64,000 nt of DNA, from positions 62,001 through 126,000 of the forward strand of contig CAXBKQ010000001.1 in the NCBI GenBank assembly GCA_963976435.1. Reading direction: 5' to 3'. The notes under the pieces are model-generated. The model was not told the origin of the DNA. It did not search any database and saw only the letters and a list, made by a program, of their open reading frames with translations. The DNA is from CAKZNE01 sp963976435. Lineage in GTDB: Bacteria; Bacteroidota; Bacteroidia; Flavobacteriales; Schleiferiaceae. Shown one piece after another: positions 33,927-42,097 of this stretch. Made by a program: the position numbers and the translations under genes. Positions within the stretch are counted from its first letter, which is position 1. Every line of letters begins with the position of its first letter.

Positions 33927-34229
33927 ATGTATCTATTACAAGGAAAACTCAAAGCTAAAACTGGAAAGCAAGAGGAATTGGCAACGATTTTAATCCAAGC
34001 CTCCAAATTAGTTTCGAATGCGGAAACCTGTAAATTATATGTAGTGGCAAAGCAAGAGAATGATCCCGATCATGTATTTATTACTGAAATTTGGGAAAGT
34101 AAGACTGATCATGATGAGTCGCTGAATTTACCGGGAGTGAGAAATTTGATAATGACAGCGATGCCTATCTTGGATGGTTCTCCACAAAAGGGCCAAGAAT
34201 TGGAAATATTGGGAGGTCATTTCGCTTAG
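33927..34229 (+). CDS. ABM-domain quinol monooxygenase-like protein
   Basis: 100 aa, the length of a single antibiotic-biosynthesis-monooxygenase (ABM) ferredoxin-like domain. The pattern KLKAKTGKQEELATIL, CKLYVVAKQEND, VFITEIWESKTDHDES and the final short strand fit the YgiN/ABM group. These act as dimers on quinols, polyketides or haem; the substrate here is unknown. It is followed 21 bp later by a GNAT gene on the same strand. Confidence 0.78.
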   Translation: MYLLQGKLKAKTGKQEELATILIQASKLVSNAETCKLYVVAKQENDPDHVFITEIWESKTDHDESLNLPGVRNLIMTAMPILDGSPQKGQELEILGGHFA

Positions 34230-34250
34230 AATCTTATCAATTGAATACAA

Positions 34251-34802
34251 ATGCAGAATCAATTATCTATTTTGGAGGTAGGTCCAAATGATATTCATGA
34301 GGTTGTACATTATTTCCACAATTCCACGGCCCAATATCTAAAGGAGATGGGGGCAGATAAAAGTAAATTACCGGAAAAGGAAAAGTGGTTAAAGGAATTA
34401 AGAGTGGGACTACTAAAGCCTGATTCTGAAAAATCCTTTTGCTATTTATACTGGATGCTCAATGGACAGGCTATAGGGCATTGTAATATCAATAATATCC
34501 AATTTGCAAATTCGGCAAAAATGCATCTTCACCTCTGGGATCCCAATACCAGACAAAAGGGGATGGGGCAGCAATTTGTGAGGCTTTGTTTAGAATTCTA
34601 TTTTAAGAAATTTAAATTACAAAGTATTATTTGTGAGCCATTTGCAGAGAATATTGCACCAAATAGAACCCTTCTTAAAGTTGGTTTCTCCTTACTGAAA
34701 ACCTATTATACCATACCAGGGAAGATAAATTTTCATCAAAAGGTAAATCGCTTTGAGATTACAAATTCACGTTGGGAACAATTCCAAAAGAATCCATCAT
34801 GA
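34251..34802 (+). CDS. GNAT-family N-acetyltransferase
   Basis: 183 aa. The GNAT core is at about 60-160, with beta4/beta5 around CYLYWMLNGQAIGHCNINNI, LHLHLWDPNTRQKGMGQQFV where RQKGMG matches the acetyl-CoA P-loop (R/Q-x-x-G-x-G), and NRTLLKVGFSLLKTY, the usual asparagine-containing helix before the last strand. This subgroup resembles RimJ-type enzymes that act on amino groups of proteins or small molecules. No acceptor can be deduced. Confidence 0.82.
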   Translation: MQNQLSILEVGPNDIHEVVHYFHNSTAQYLKEMGADKSKLPEKEKWLKELRVGLLKPDSEKSFCYLYWMLNGQAIGHCNINNIQFANSAKMHLHLWDPNTRQKGMGQQFVRLCLEFYFKKFKLQSIICEPFAENIAPNRTLLKVGFSLLKTYYTIPGKINFHQKVNRFEITNSRWEQFQKNPS

Positions 34803-35056
34803 AATAATAAACAACCGTTGAATTTATAACTATGTTTCCTCCTGGAGGACTTTTCCTCAGTAATGAAGCGAATTATGTAAATGTCATTTAATCCTGATTT
34901 TTTTAAAATTTAGTCCAAAAAAGAGCCTCTTTTTGCTTTGGAGTCAATTATTATTTTGAAAAATATTTAATAATGGAGCTACAGGCCTTTGCTAGTATCA
35001 ATTACATTCTTTTTGAGCAAAAGTAGATTCGTAGTGCTCTTTGCTACTGAATAGAC
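34803..35056. other. long non-coding stretch before the cold-shock gene
   Basis: No convincing gene. It contains the palindrome TCCTCC-T-GGAGGA at 34837-34849 and an overlapping 19-codon frame that is probably chance. The rest is AT-rich. Because the promoter element at 35057 lies just before the cold-shock gene, most of this stretch is upstream of that transcript rather than its leader. Confidence 0.3.
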
Positions 35057-35064
35057 TACATTTG
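35057..35064 (+). promoter_or_regulatory. promoter element TACATTTG of the cold-shock gene
   Basis: Perfect match to TAnnTTTG, 23 bp before the ATG. The resulting 5' leader would be under 20 bases, so the long cold-sensing leader of E. coli cspA is absent unless another promoter exists upstream. Confidence 0.6.
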
Positions 35065-35087
35065 GCGCTTAGATAAATTTTATTAAG

Positions 35088-35279
35088 ATGAGTAACGGAA
35101 CAGTTAAGTTTTTCAATAATTCCAAAGGGTTTGGTTTTATCACTCCAGAAGAGGGTGACAAAGATGTATTTGTACATATCAACGGTTTAGTTGATGAAAT
35201 CAACGAAGGTGATAAAGTAAGCTTCGATGTACAAGAAGGTCCTAAAGGATTGAACGCAGTAAATGTAAGAGTAGTTTAA
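35088..35279 (+). CDS. cspA: cold-shock domain protein
   Basis: 63 aa OB-fold cold-shock protein. RNP1 (KGFGFI) and RNP2 (VFVHI) motifs are intact, in the order NGTVKFFNNSKGFGFITPEE then KDVFVHINGLVDE. It binds single-stranded RNA/DNA and melts RNA structure in cold or during growth shifts. It is monocistronic, with a clear promoter element and a strong terminator. Confidence 0.96.
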   Translation: MSNGTVKFFNNSKGFGFITPEEGDKDVFVHINGLVDEINEGDKVSFDVQEGPKGLNAVNVRVV

Positions 35280-35308
35280 TAAACCACTTTCATAATATTG
35301 TAAAAATT

Positions 35309-35337
35309 AAAGCCTGTCTTACCGACAGGCTTTTTTT
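35309..35337 (+). terminator. intrinsic terminator of the cold-shock gene
   Basis: A 10-bp stem (AAAGCCTGTC / GACAGGCTTT), 5-base loop and seven Ts, 30 bp after the stop codon. Confidence 0.92.
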
Positions 35338-35382
35338 ATGGATTTAATTGGATTGTAAATTTATTGCTGGATAATAAATCTT

Positions 35383-35802
35383 TTAAATCACTAAATCTTC
35401 TGGCTTCTTGTTATTTACAATTTCTACAAATCCTCTTTTAAATATTTGTCGACTGGTTCTGTTGGCTTTTAATCTTAGCTTTAAGATTTCTTCAATTTTT
35501 AGCGTGTCAATGCTTTCTCCGCAGGTAAAAGCATCTACTGCTGCATAAGCATATTCTGGCCAGCTGTGAAGGGTGATATGGGATTCCGCAATTATTACTA
35601 CCGCACTTACTCCATGTGGATTAAATAAATTACTATGCACTGAAACGATACTAGCACCGGAAGCAATGGCTGCTTCCTTAAGAAATCCCTCAATTTTTTT
35701 AGGATTGTTGAGCAATTCTAAGTCGCAATCGTAAAGCTCTAGTAATAGATGCATTCCGAGAAAAGGTGGGGGGCTTTTTATTTTTTGAACATCTTTCATC
35801 AA
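35383..35802 (-). CDS. speD: S-adenosylmethionine decarboxylase proenzyme
   Basis: 139 aa, class 1b (SpeH-type) length. The self-cleavage site is Glu73-Ser74 in IAESHITLHSWPE, where Ser74 becomes the pyruvoyl group; His79 and Cys94 (FTCGES) are the conserved catalytic residues. Decarboxylated SAM is the aminopropyl donor for spermidine synthesis. It is the last gene of the pspA operon, overlapping the K+ channel gene by 4 bp, and it supplies substrate to the spermidine synthase encoded at 37412. A terminator was not recognised. Confidence 0.95.
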   Translation of the reverse strand: MMKDVQKIKSPPPFLGMHLLLELYDCDLELLNNPKKIEGFLKEAAIASGASIVSVHSNLFNPHGVSAVVIIAESHITLHSWPEYAYAAVDAFTCGESIDTLKIEEILKLRLKANRTSRQIFKRGFVEIVNNKKPEDLVI

Positions 35803-36860
35803 TCGAATCTTCCGTCGCTTATATTAAAATCTTTGGAAATGTTAAGTTTCGCAGGACCATCAGCCATTAAAATTAAATAGTCATTTTCTTCTATAATGCA
35901 ATTCTGTGCGGGGTTTTTAAGCACCTTATTACTTTGATTGGATTTGCTAATTCCCATTAAAACTGCATTATATGTTTTTTTCAATTCCAGAAATACGTCC
36001 TCATATCTTTTCCCTAAAAAAGGATTATTTTCAATGATCTTAAATTGAACAATATCGTGGTCATCGCCTTCTAGTGAGGTTTCCATAATATCTTCTGTAA
36101 GAAAAGCTGCATCGGGTTCAAAGATGTAGCTGGCAACGAGTTTTGAGGCTATTTCATTTTTGGAAACTATAAAGGTTACACCTACCGAACGGAAGGTATC
36201 CTTGAGATCTTGAGAATTTAAAATCACTACAAATTCTAAATTCTTATATCTTTTTTGAATATTAATGATGTGGATTAAGGTCTTGGAGTCATCATCAAAA
36301 TTGATAAATACCTTGGAACATTTTTCAATATTGGTTTTTGCGAGGGCATCATAATTATCGTAATCTGCAAAAAGAACAAATACCTGATCACTAGGGTAGC
36401 TATCTCTGATTAGATCCACATCATTTTTTGAATTGGTAATAATGGCAATTTTATGCCCGGCTTTTACAATTTGGCTGACCACCTGCTTGCTGAAATCATC
36501 CCAGCCAATGATCACAAAATGATTAGACAATTTGGTTCCAAACTGTCCTGTTTTCTTTTTATCCATATAGGAAGTGATTAATAATGAAATTTGCCCAACG
36601 ATATAACTCAATACTCCTAAACTACCAATAACCAATACTATAGCCATTATTTTCCCTCTAGGAGTAACAGGGTAAAAATCGCCATAACCAACGGTGCTCA
36701 AGGTTACTAATGAATACCAAAGCGCATCGTACATACTTTTGATATTCGAATCATCCGAAGAACTTTCGAAAAACACCAGGGTCCGTAGGAATAGAAACAC
36801 CCCTACAATCAGCCCTAATATTAGCAGGGTTCTTTTATATTCCTTGCTCAGGTTTTTCAA
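35799..36860 (-). CDS. K+ channel with RCK (TrkA-N/TrkA-C) domains
   Basis: 353 aa. Two membrane helices (about 12-30 and 70-95) flank the pore loop with filter TVGYGD (residues 56-61). The RCK_N Rossmann domain follows at about 108-235 (HFVIIGWDDFSKQVV; the dinucleotide motif is GWDDFS rather than GxGxxG) and TrkA-C at about 250-345. This is the architecture of MthK/Kch-type ligand-gated channels. The start is TTG at 36860; it overlaps the rhomboid gene by 26 bp. Within the PspA/polyamine operon it suggests control of ion flux during membrane stress; polyamines are known blockers of many K+ channels. Confidence 0.9.
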   Translation of the reverse strand: MKNLSKEYKRTLLILGLIVGVFLFLRTLVFFESSSDDSNIKSMYDALWYSLVTLSTVGYGDFYPVTPRGKIMAIVLVIGSLGVLSYIVGQISLLITSYMDKKKTGQFGTKLSNHFVIIGWDDFSKQVVSQIVKAGHKIAIITNSKNDVDLIRDSYPSDQVFVLFADYDNYDALAKTNIEKCSKVFINFDDDSKTLIHIINIQKRYKNLEFVVILNSQDLKDTFRSVGVTFIVSKNEIASKLVASYIFEPDAAFLTEDIMETSLEGDDHDIVQFKIIENNPFLGKRYEDVFLELKKTYNAVLMGISKSNQSNKVLKNPAQNCIIEENDYLILMADGPAKLNISKDFNISDGRFD

Positions 36861-37410
36861 TTTTCTCTTGTTTTGTTCTTAATAAATAAGCCGCAAACCC
36901 GCCGCTAATGGCACCAAAAAGATGTCCTTCAAAGGAAACCCACCAGCGTGTTGCCGAAGGTAGTAATCCCCAAACCAAACCCCCATAGGCAACCAGTACA
37001 ATAATGGATAATATTATATTTTTAAAATCTCGGCTTAAAAAGCCATGTACTATTAGGAATGTTGCAAGACCATAAATTAGTCCACTTGCTCCAACATGAC
37101 TGGCAGACCTCGCAAAAACCCAGACCAATAAACCACCCAATAGGACAATTATGGAAATGGCGGGAAACACTTTTTTTGGATATGCAAATGAAAATAGGCT
37201 AAGTAGTACAATTAAGGGCAGGGTATTGCTAAATAGATGGTAAATATTGGCATGAATAAAAGGTGCTGTAAATATTCCAATCAATCCTTTTACTGTTCTT
37301 GGCTTTATTCCAAATTGGCTAAATTCTACCCCAAAAATTATCCAATCTAATAACCAAAGACCATAAAGCAGGGCCACAAAAATTATAATATTTCGTAATT
37401 TCTTTCCCAT
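36835..37410 (-). CDS. rhomboid-family intramembrane serine protease
   Basis: 191 aa from ATG at 37410 (MGKKLRN), one base after the stop of the spermidine synthase gene; a start 24 bp upstream is also open but less likely. Six to seven membrane helices. The catalytic dyad is Ser109 in HVGASGLIYG and His163 in FEGHLFGAISG; a conserved HxxxN-like segment occurs (HANIYHLFSNTLP). Rhomboids cut membrane helices of substrate proteins. In this operon it could release a regulator or trim a membrane component such as the DUF350 protein; that is inference. Confidence 0.9.
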   Translation of the reverse strand: MGKKLRNIIIFVALLYGLWLLDWIIFGVEFSQFGIKPRTVKGLIGIFTAPFIHANIYHLFSNTLPLIVLLSLFSFAYPKKVFPAISIIVLLGGLLVWVFARSASHVGASGLIYGLATFLIVHGFLSRDFKNIILSIIVLVAYGGLVWGLLPSATRWWVSFEGHLFGAISGGFAAYLLRTKQEKIEKPEQGI

Positions 37411-37411
37411 A

Positions 37412-38956
37412 TTAGTATAGATCCCAGTTTCCATTCAAATAATAACGATATAATACCGGGTCATGTACTCTGTTTATCTTCACATCTTGGGTGTCTTCAA
37501 AATAAATATCCTTGCCAAAAGAGCTAATATGAAGCATGGCCTCTTGATTTATCCACTTGGTATCGATATCCTTAAAATGCAGCTGCTGTAGTTTTTCCTT
37601 CAATTCCTTTTTTTCAATATTCTTAGCCCCTAAAACCCAACCCCATTGTCCAAGGGTGATGACTTGGTTATGCAGTTTGGCTGTATTAAAGCCAGCCGCA
37701 GCAAGTGTTGTATCTATGCAATTAAAAGCCTTGGTGGCATAATATGGAGAGCCTGCCTGACTAATAATTAAACCATTCGGTCTTAGTTGCTTATAACAGA
37801 GCTTATAAAATTCATAGGAATATAATCTACCTAACTCCACCGTTTTGGGATCAGGAAGATCGATGATAATGACATCGTAAAATTCCAAGGTTTCATTTAA
37901 AAAGTTGTAAGCATCATCATTATGAATATCCACTTTAGGGTGGGAAAGTGCAGCATCATTGATTTCTACGAAAATTGGATGTTCCTTACCCAATTTAGTC
38001 ATTGCTGGATCTAGGTCTACGAGGGTGATTTTTTCTACCTCTGGGTATTTTAAAATTTCGCGAACAGCACAGCCATCGCCACCACCTAATACAAGAATAT
38101 TAACTGGATTTTTACTGAGTTTTAAAATGGGATGAACCAGAACCTCGTGGTATTTATCCTCATCTAAAGTGCTAAGCTGTTGATTTCCATTTATAAATAA
38201 CCAATAATGATCCTTCCATTGGGTCACCACCAGTTTTTGATATTTACTCTGCTCTTGAAAAACAATTTTGTCCTTGTATTTTTTCTGCTCTCCAAATAAA
38301 ATGATGGGCTTTGCTAGAAATAGGCCAATTAATAGTATGGCAAAAAGCCCAGTATAAGCAAAGGATATTTTCCACTTTATATTTTTGTTTAATGATTTCC
38401 TCACGATGATAAATAGTATCAAGGCTACAATAAAATTCACCATTCCCAGAACAAATGGAGTATAGGTGAGACCAAGTATTGGCAGTCCTACAAAGGCGAA
38501 AAACAATCCTCCTAACAAGCTTCCGAAATAATCCATTTCCATTACAGAAGCGATATTTATCCTTAATTCCTGAAATTCTTTATTTAATCGAATTACCAAA
38601 GGAATTTCTAGCCCTATTAAAACACCTATTATGATACTTAGTCCATAAATCACTGCTCCACTATAGATGGTGATCGCAAATGAGGTATAGGCAAGGAGGG
38701 AGGAGAAGCTCACAAAAAAGGAAAGGACTAATTCAATAAGGATAAATTGAAGTAGGAGATTTCCTTTTAAATATTTGCTTAGTCTACTTCCCAATCCCAT
38801 AGAGAAAAGCATGGTGGATAGTATCATTGTCCATTGAAAGACAGAATCCCCTAGTATATAGGTAGCAAGAGTGGATAAAATATACTCAGCAACAATTCCG
38901 GACAGACCTGTAGCAAAGAGGGCTATCTTTAATATGGGAGATTTTAAATTAGACAC
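37412..38956 (-). CDS. speE: spermidine synthase with N-terminal membrane domain
   Basis: 514 aa. Residues 1-230 hold about seven to eight membrane helices; residues 235-514 are a full spermidine synthase domain with VLGGGDGCAVREI (decarboxylated-SAM site), LVDLDPAMTKLG, DDAYNFL and IIIDLPDPKTVELGRLYS, where the DxPDP-type motif carries catalytic Asp. It should transfer aminopropyl to putrescine at the membrane. The long membrane part is not needed by soluble SpeE and is common to a subgroup linked with DUF350/PspA genes. Start is GTG at 38956. Confidence 0.92.
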   Translation of the reverse strand: MSNLKSPILKIALFATGLSGIVAEYILSTLATYILGDSVFQWTMILSTMLFSMGLGSRLSKYLKGNLLLQFILIELVLSFFVSFSSLLAYTSFAITIYSGAVIYGLSIIIGVLIGLEIPLVIRLNKEFQELRINIASVMEMDYFGSLLGGLFFAFVGLPILGLTYTPFVLGMVNFIVALILFIIVRKSLNKNIKWKISFAYTGLFAILLIGLFLAKPIILFGEQKKYKDKIVFQEQSKYQKLVVTQWKDHYWLFINGNQQLSTLDEDKYHEVLVHPILKLSKNPVNILVLGGGDGCAVREILKYPEVEKITLVDLDPAMTKLGKEHPIFVEINDAALSHPKVDIHNDDAYNFLNETLEFYDVIIIDLPDPKTVELGRLYSYEFYKLCYKQLRPNGLIISQAGSPYYATKAFNCIDTTLAAAGFNTAKLHNQVITLGQWGWVLGAKNIEKKELKEKLQQLHFKDIDTKWINQEAMLHISSFGKDIYFEDTQDVKINRVHDPVLYRYYLNGNWDLY

Positions 38957-38962
38957 TTTAGA

Positions 38963-39835
38963 TTAAATACACCAGGTAATTAAAATAGAACCGCCGATAT
39001 AGGAGAAGGCTTCAATTAGAGCTGCTCCATTATTGGGTTTTTCCTGGTTTATAAGTTCATCGGTAAGATTTCGTCCTGGAAGGAGAATTTTATCCGCCAA
39101 AAATCTTACAATAGGAAGCATTAACAATCCAATTAAAACTTCTGAACCTAATCTCAATGCAGTGATATCCCAGGATTCAAAATCATCTGCGATTCCAAAC
39201 TGGATGATATTTCCTAGGGCTATCAAAGCACCAGCAAAACCAATTCCTACTGCAACATTATCTTTTTCAATATAGTCGTGAACATCAAAGGATATGATCA
39301 TATTATAAACCTTGGCGGTGATAATAAGGAGAACTTGTCCTATTGCCCAAAAACTTAAGGCAGAGAGTATCCCAGACATCTCATCCCCAGAATCACCAGA
39401 AATAGCTCCGAAAATTATTAAACCCGAAGCAATGCTATTTGCTGCTTCAACTACCCCTGTACCAGTATTTCTATCCTCTATTATTTCCTTTCGGCTACTA
39501 AATTTATTGAGTATCAATTTATCATTGATAATCCTGGAAAGGTTGAGAAGAATAATAGCCAAAATCCCATAAATAAAAATATCCTCAACATCTTTAATAA
39601 GGTCTATGGAAGGGCCAATTATTGCTGAGCCAATCGCCATTAATAAACCAATAAAATATCCAACATAGGATACTGAAAATGCAAAATTGTCTTTTTCTAC
39701 TAATTCAGCTTTCACATTAACTTTTGGACTAAAAAGTTGGAATAATAGTCTACCAATAAAAAAGATGATAAATGCTGAGGCCAAATAAACACCGGCATTG
39801 GCCAATTCATGTAAAATTTCTTGAAAATCGCTCAT
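38963..39835 (-). CDS. duplicated DUF350 membrane protein
   Basis: 290 aa with about eight hydrophobic segments. Two DUF350-type repeats are visible: NFAFSVSYVGYFIGLLMAIG at about 48-67 and NVAVGIGFAGALIALGNII at about 195-213. E. coli YjfL has a single such unit of about 130 aa. Function is unknown. Its recurrent neighbours in other bacteria are PspA-like proteins and spermidine synthase-like or glutathionylspermidine synthase-like enzymes, matching the arrangement seen here. Confidence 0.82.
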   Translation of the reverse strand: MSDFQEILHELANAGVYLASAFIIFFIGRLLFQLFSPKVNVKAELVEKDNFAFSVSYVGYFIGLLMAIGSAIIGPSIDLIKDVEDIFIYGILAIILLNLSRIINDKLILNKFSSRKEIIEDRNTGTGVVEAANSIASGLIIFGAISGDSGDEMSGILSALSFWAIGQVLLIITAKVYNMIISFDVHDYIEKDNVAVGIGFAGALIALGNIIQFGIADDFESWDITALRLGSEVLIGLLMLPIVRFLADKILLPGRNLTDELINQEKPNNGAALIEAFSYIGGSILITWCI

Positions 39836-39855
39836 AATTTGTGCTTAGCTGATTA

Positions 39856-40662
39856 TTATTTACCGAAGCCTCCGCCTCTTGATCTATAATTGGAACCTGA
39901 TGAATACCTAGATCCCGACCTTGTCCTTCTATTGGTTCTGGAGGATCTTGAACTTCTGGCGCTGCTACTTCTTTGTACTTTGCTTCTCACATTTTGTTTG
40001 AAGGATGATGGACGAGAATTCCATCTTGAATTGGATCGGGAATTAGAATATGCACTTCCAGTACCATAACTTCTATTGCCATTGCTACCATAATAGGAGC
40101 GACCGCTGCCGTAGTAATTCCCCCGATAGTCGTTCCAATATGAATATCGAACGGGGTACATAGACATACGAAACATACTACTCATAAAGGCGTATTGTCC
40201 ATAAAAGGCCCAAAAACTAGTACCGTCGTTGCGCCTTTCCCATTTTCCATATTTTTCATTTCCTACATATTCAGAATAGCCAGCTGGTGAGGTTTGCTTT
40301 TTCAAAACACCGTCCTTTTTTACGGCTATTTCCATCCCCATATCCTCTTGATACTTTTTAAATTCAGTAGCATCTACAACAAGCCAAGGTTGGATTTCAC
40401 TCAGGAGAGTATCAGGATTGTTATTGGGTTGAATAAGTAATTGATATTGATGCTTATAGCGATCGCTAGATTCATCATAATCCATATCATAGAGGATTAC
40501 CGAAAAGTTTTGGATTTCATTTTTGGTTTTAATGAGTTCATCTAAAGCCTTCTTTTGAAATTTAACTTCATTATTTCCACAGCTGCTAAGAATAAGACTT
40601 AAGGCAAAGCCAAGGACTAGAAGAAGAGAGCTGTTCCGAAGTTTTTTAAATAATGGAATCAT
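39856..40662 (-). CDS. lipoprotein with Ser/Arg/Tyr/Gly-rich tail
   Basis: 268 aa. Lipoprotein signal with LILSSC, lipidated Cys28. The middle (about 35-170) is a soluble domain with no recognised motif (NFSVILYDMDYDESSDRYK, GKWERRNDGTSFWAFYGQYA). From about 175 the chain is low-complexity, mostly Ser, Arg, Gly, Tyr and Asn, including SSSARSSRSSRTNRRTRSGS and ending GGGFGK. The basic tail would bind acidic polymers. E. coli yjfM (DUF1190) occupies the analogous operon position and also ends in a Ser/Gly-rich region; homology is not shown. Confidence 0.75.
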   Translation of the reverse strand: MIPLFKKLRNSSLLLVLGFALSLILSSCGNNEVKFQKKALDELIKTKNEIQNFSVILYDMDYDESSDRYKHQYQLLIQPNNNPDTLLSEIQPWLVVDATEFKKYQEDMGMEIAVKKDGVLKKQTSPAGYSEYVGNEKYGKWERRNDGTSFWAFYGQYAFMSSMFRMSMYPVRYSYWNDYRGNYYGSGRSYYGSNGNRSYGTGSAYSNSRSNSRWNSRPSSFKQNVRSKVQRSSSARSSRSSRTNRRTRSGSRYSSGSNYRSRGGGFGK

Positions 40663-40663
40663 A

Positions 40664-41227
40664 TTATTTGCTCGGTTTTGGTAAAATATTTGAAATCTGA
40701 AATTCTTTAATTAGTATTCCTGAAGAGGCTTCAAAATCATCATCGCCCCATTGCTCCAAAGTTAAGATCTGTTTTTCAGATTCATCATACAATGACCAAC
40801 TAATAAATTCAGTCCAACTGTCATCACTTTCCCTATCATCATTACAGTTTCTAAAATAGCCAGGACTTTCCTCATCAAAAAAGTATCTTATATCTTTATA
40901 AACAATGGATTTTGGAGGCTTCCCATTTTCTTTTAAATGGTCTGGAAGGTAATCCAAAATTCGGCGGATTTTTACTTTTTCGCTGATTTCTATTTCCATT
41001 TCATCATCTTCCTCTACAGAAAGAAATAGATTCCTTTGGCCATCGCTTATTTTATACTCCTTGGAAAAGAAATTATCACCCCAATCATATTCATAGGCTT
41101 CTTTTACTATAAAAGTACTAAGGTCATAATCGAAAACACAACCAACTTCCAAGTCCCGAATGGTCATGGAAGCATAGTCCGCTGCAGGTTCTTCTTTTTT
41201 GAATCGTGAAAAAAGTTTATCAAACAT
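40664..41227 (-). CDS. DUF4178 protein
   Basis: 187 aa cytoplasmic protein, beta-rich, acidic. The pattern ASMTIRDLEVGCVFDYDLST, YKISDGQRNLFLSVEEDDE, and a late SWSLYDESEKQILTLEQWGDD fit DUF4178, a domain repeatedly found with PspA and DUF350 genes. No enzymatic motif. It lies 1 bp before the lipoprotein gene and 1 bp after a small membrane protein gene. Likely an accessory factor acting with PspA at the membrane; that is inference. Confidence 0.8.
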   Translation of the reverse strand: MFDKLFSRFKKEEPAADYASMTIRDLEVGCVFDYDLSTFIVKEAYEYDWGDNFFSKEYKISDGQRNLFLSVEEDDEMEIEISEKVKIRRILDYLPDHLKENGKPPKSIVYKDIRYFFDEESPGYFRNCNDDRESDDSWTEFISWSLYDESEKQILTLEQWGDDDFEASSGILIKEFQISNILPKPSK

Positions 41228-41228
41228 T

Positions 41229-41396
41229 TTAGTATCTATATCTATTAATGGTTTTTGGCTTCATAATGTGATAACAAAGCCCTGCTCCAGCTATAAAAGC
41301 AATTAAAATTATCCCTATCCTAAAAAGGAAAGACAATAAAACAATTCCTAGGCAAAACAAGCCTATAATTCTTAAAATTCGCAAAAATTGATTCAT
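41229..41396 (-). CDS. small two-helix membrane protein (55 aa) in the pspA operon
   Basis: ATG at 41396 to TAA at 41229, starting 2 bp after the pspA stop and ending 1 bp before the DUF4178 start, so it fills the gap exactly. The sequence begins MNQFLRILRIIGLFCLGIVL, continues through a second hydrophobic run (GIIILIAFIAG-like) and ends with a basic tail KPKTINRYRY. It is easily missed because of its size. No family recognised; position suggests a PspC-like small membrane partner of PspA. Confidence 0.7.
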   Translation of the reverse strand: MNQFLRILRIIGLFCLGIVLLSFLFRIGIILIAFIAGAGLCYHIMKPKTINRYRY

Positions 41397-41398
41397 GA

Positions 41399-42097
41399 TT
41401 ATTGATTAAAGCCCATTTTCTTTTTTAAATCCTCTAAAGCTGAATTGTCCTTATTGCTCTCTAAGGCCTTATCAATTTCAGCATCCACACTTTTACTTTC
41501 ATTGGCTATTTCGCCATAAGATTCCGCTAAAGCCTCTTCTTTTTGTACCTTATCCTTCATTTTCTCAAGCATAGAAACCGTTCCACTTGAGTCGATTTGA
41601 GCCAGTTGTTTGTTTATTTTTTTACTGGCATTGCTCACCTTAACTCTTGCCTTAAGAGTCTTTAGTTCGTTTTCCCATTTACTGATATTGGATTTTACAG
41701 TTTTCACATTCGCCTCCAATTGAACAATGCTTTGTTCAAACTTAAGCTTCTGGTTTTTGCTTAGTTCTTCCAGACCAATATTTTCATCTTTCATTCTCAA
41801 TGCTTCTGTAGCCAACCTATCCGCTTCACCCGGATCCATTTTCCCTTCCTGTGCCTTCCTAAGCAAGATCATAGCCTTTGATTCGTATTCTTTAGCAGAG
41901 GAGGAGAATTTTTCAATATCGTTTTTAGCTCTAATATTTAAAGCTTTTACCTCTGCAAGAGCCTGGATACTTTGATCGAGATCCTTTTTAAGGTCTCTAA
42001 TTCCTTGTTCCGTTAATTTGATAGGATCTTCCAATTTTTCTAATGCTGAATGCAATTCAGCTTCTCCCATTTTAAACAATCGTTTTAATACGCTCAT
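41399..42097 (-). CDS. pspA: PspA/IM30 family phage-shock protein
   Basis: 232 aa, long antiparallel coiled coil throughout, as in PspA/Vipp1 (E. coli PspA 222 aa). The N-terminal amphipathic helix is MSVLKRLFKMGEAELHSAL, then LEDPIKLTEQGIRDLKKDLD typical of the family. Such proteins polymerise on damaged membrane and keep the proton gradient. It is the first gene of a nine-gene minus-strand operon, 47 bp downstream of a TACATTTG promoter element. No PspF-like regulator is adjacent. Confidence 0.93.
   Translation of the reverse strand: MSVLKRLFKMGEAELHSALEKLEDPIKLTEQGIRDLKKDLDQSIQALAEVKALNIRAKNDIEKFSSSAKEYESKAMILLRKAQEGKMDPGEADRLATEALRMKDENIGLEELSKNQKLKFEQSIVQLEANVKTVKSNISKWENELKTLKARVKVSNASKKINKQLAQIDSSGTVSMLEKMKDKVQKEEALAESYGEIANESKSVDAEIDKALESNKDNSALEDLKKKMGFNQ

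Noticed and set aside
34832..34891. 19-codon frame upstream of the cold-shock gene
   Set aside because: Very short, no family, overlaps a palindrome, and lies upstream of the predicted promoter of the cold-shock gene.
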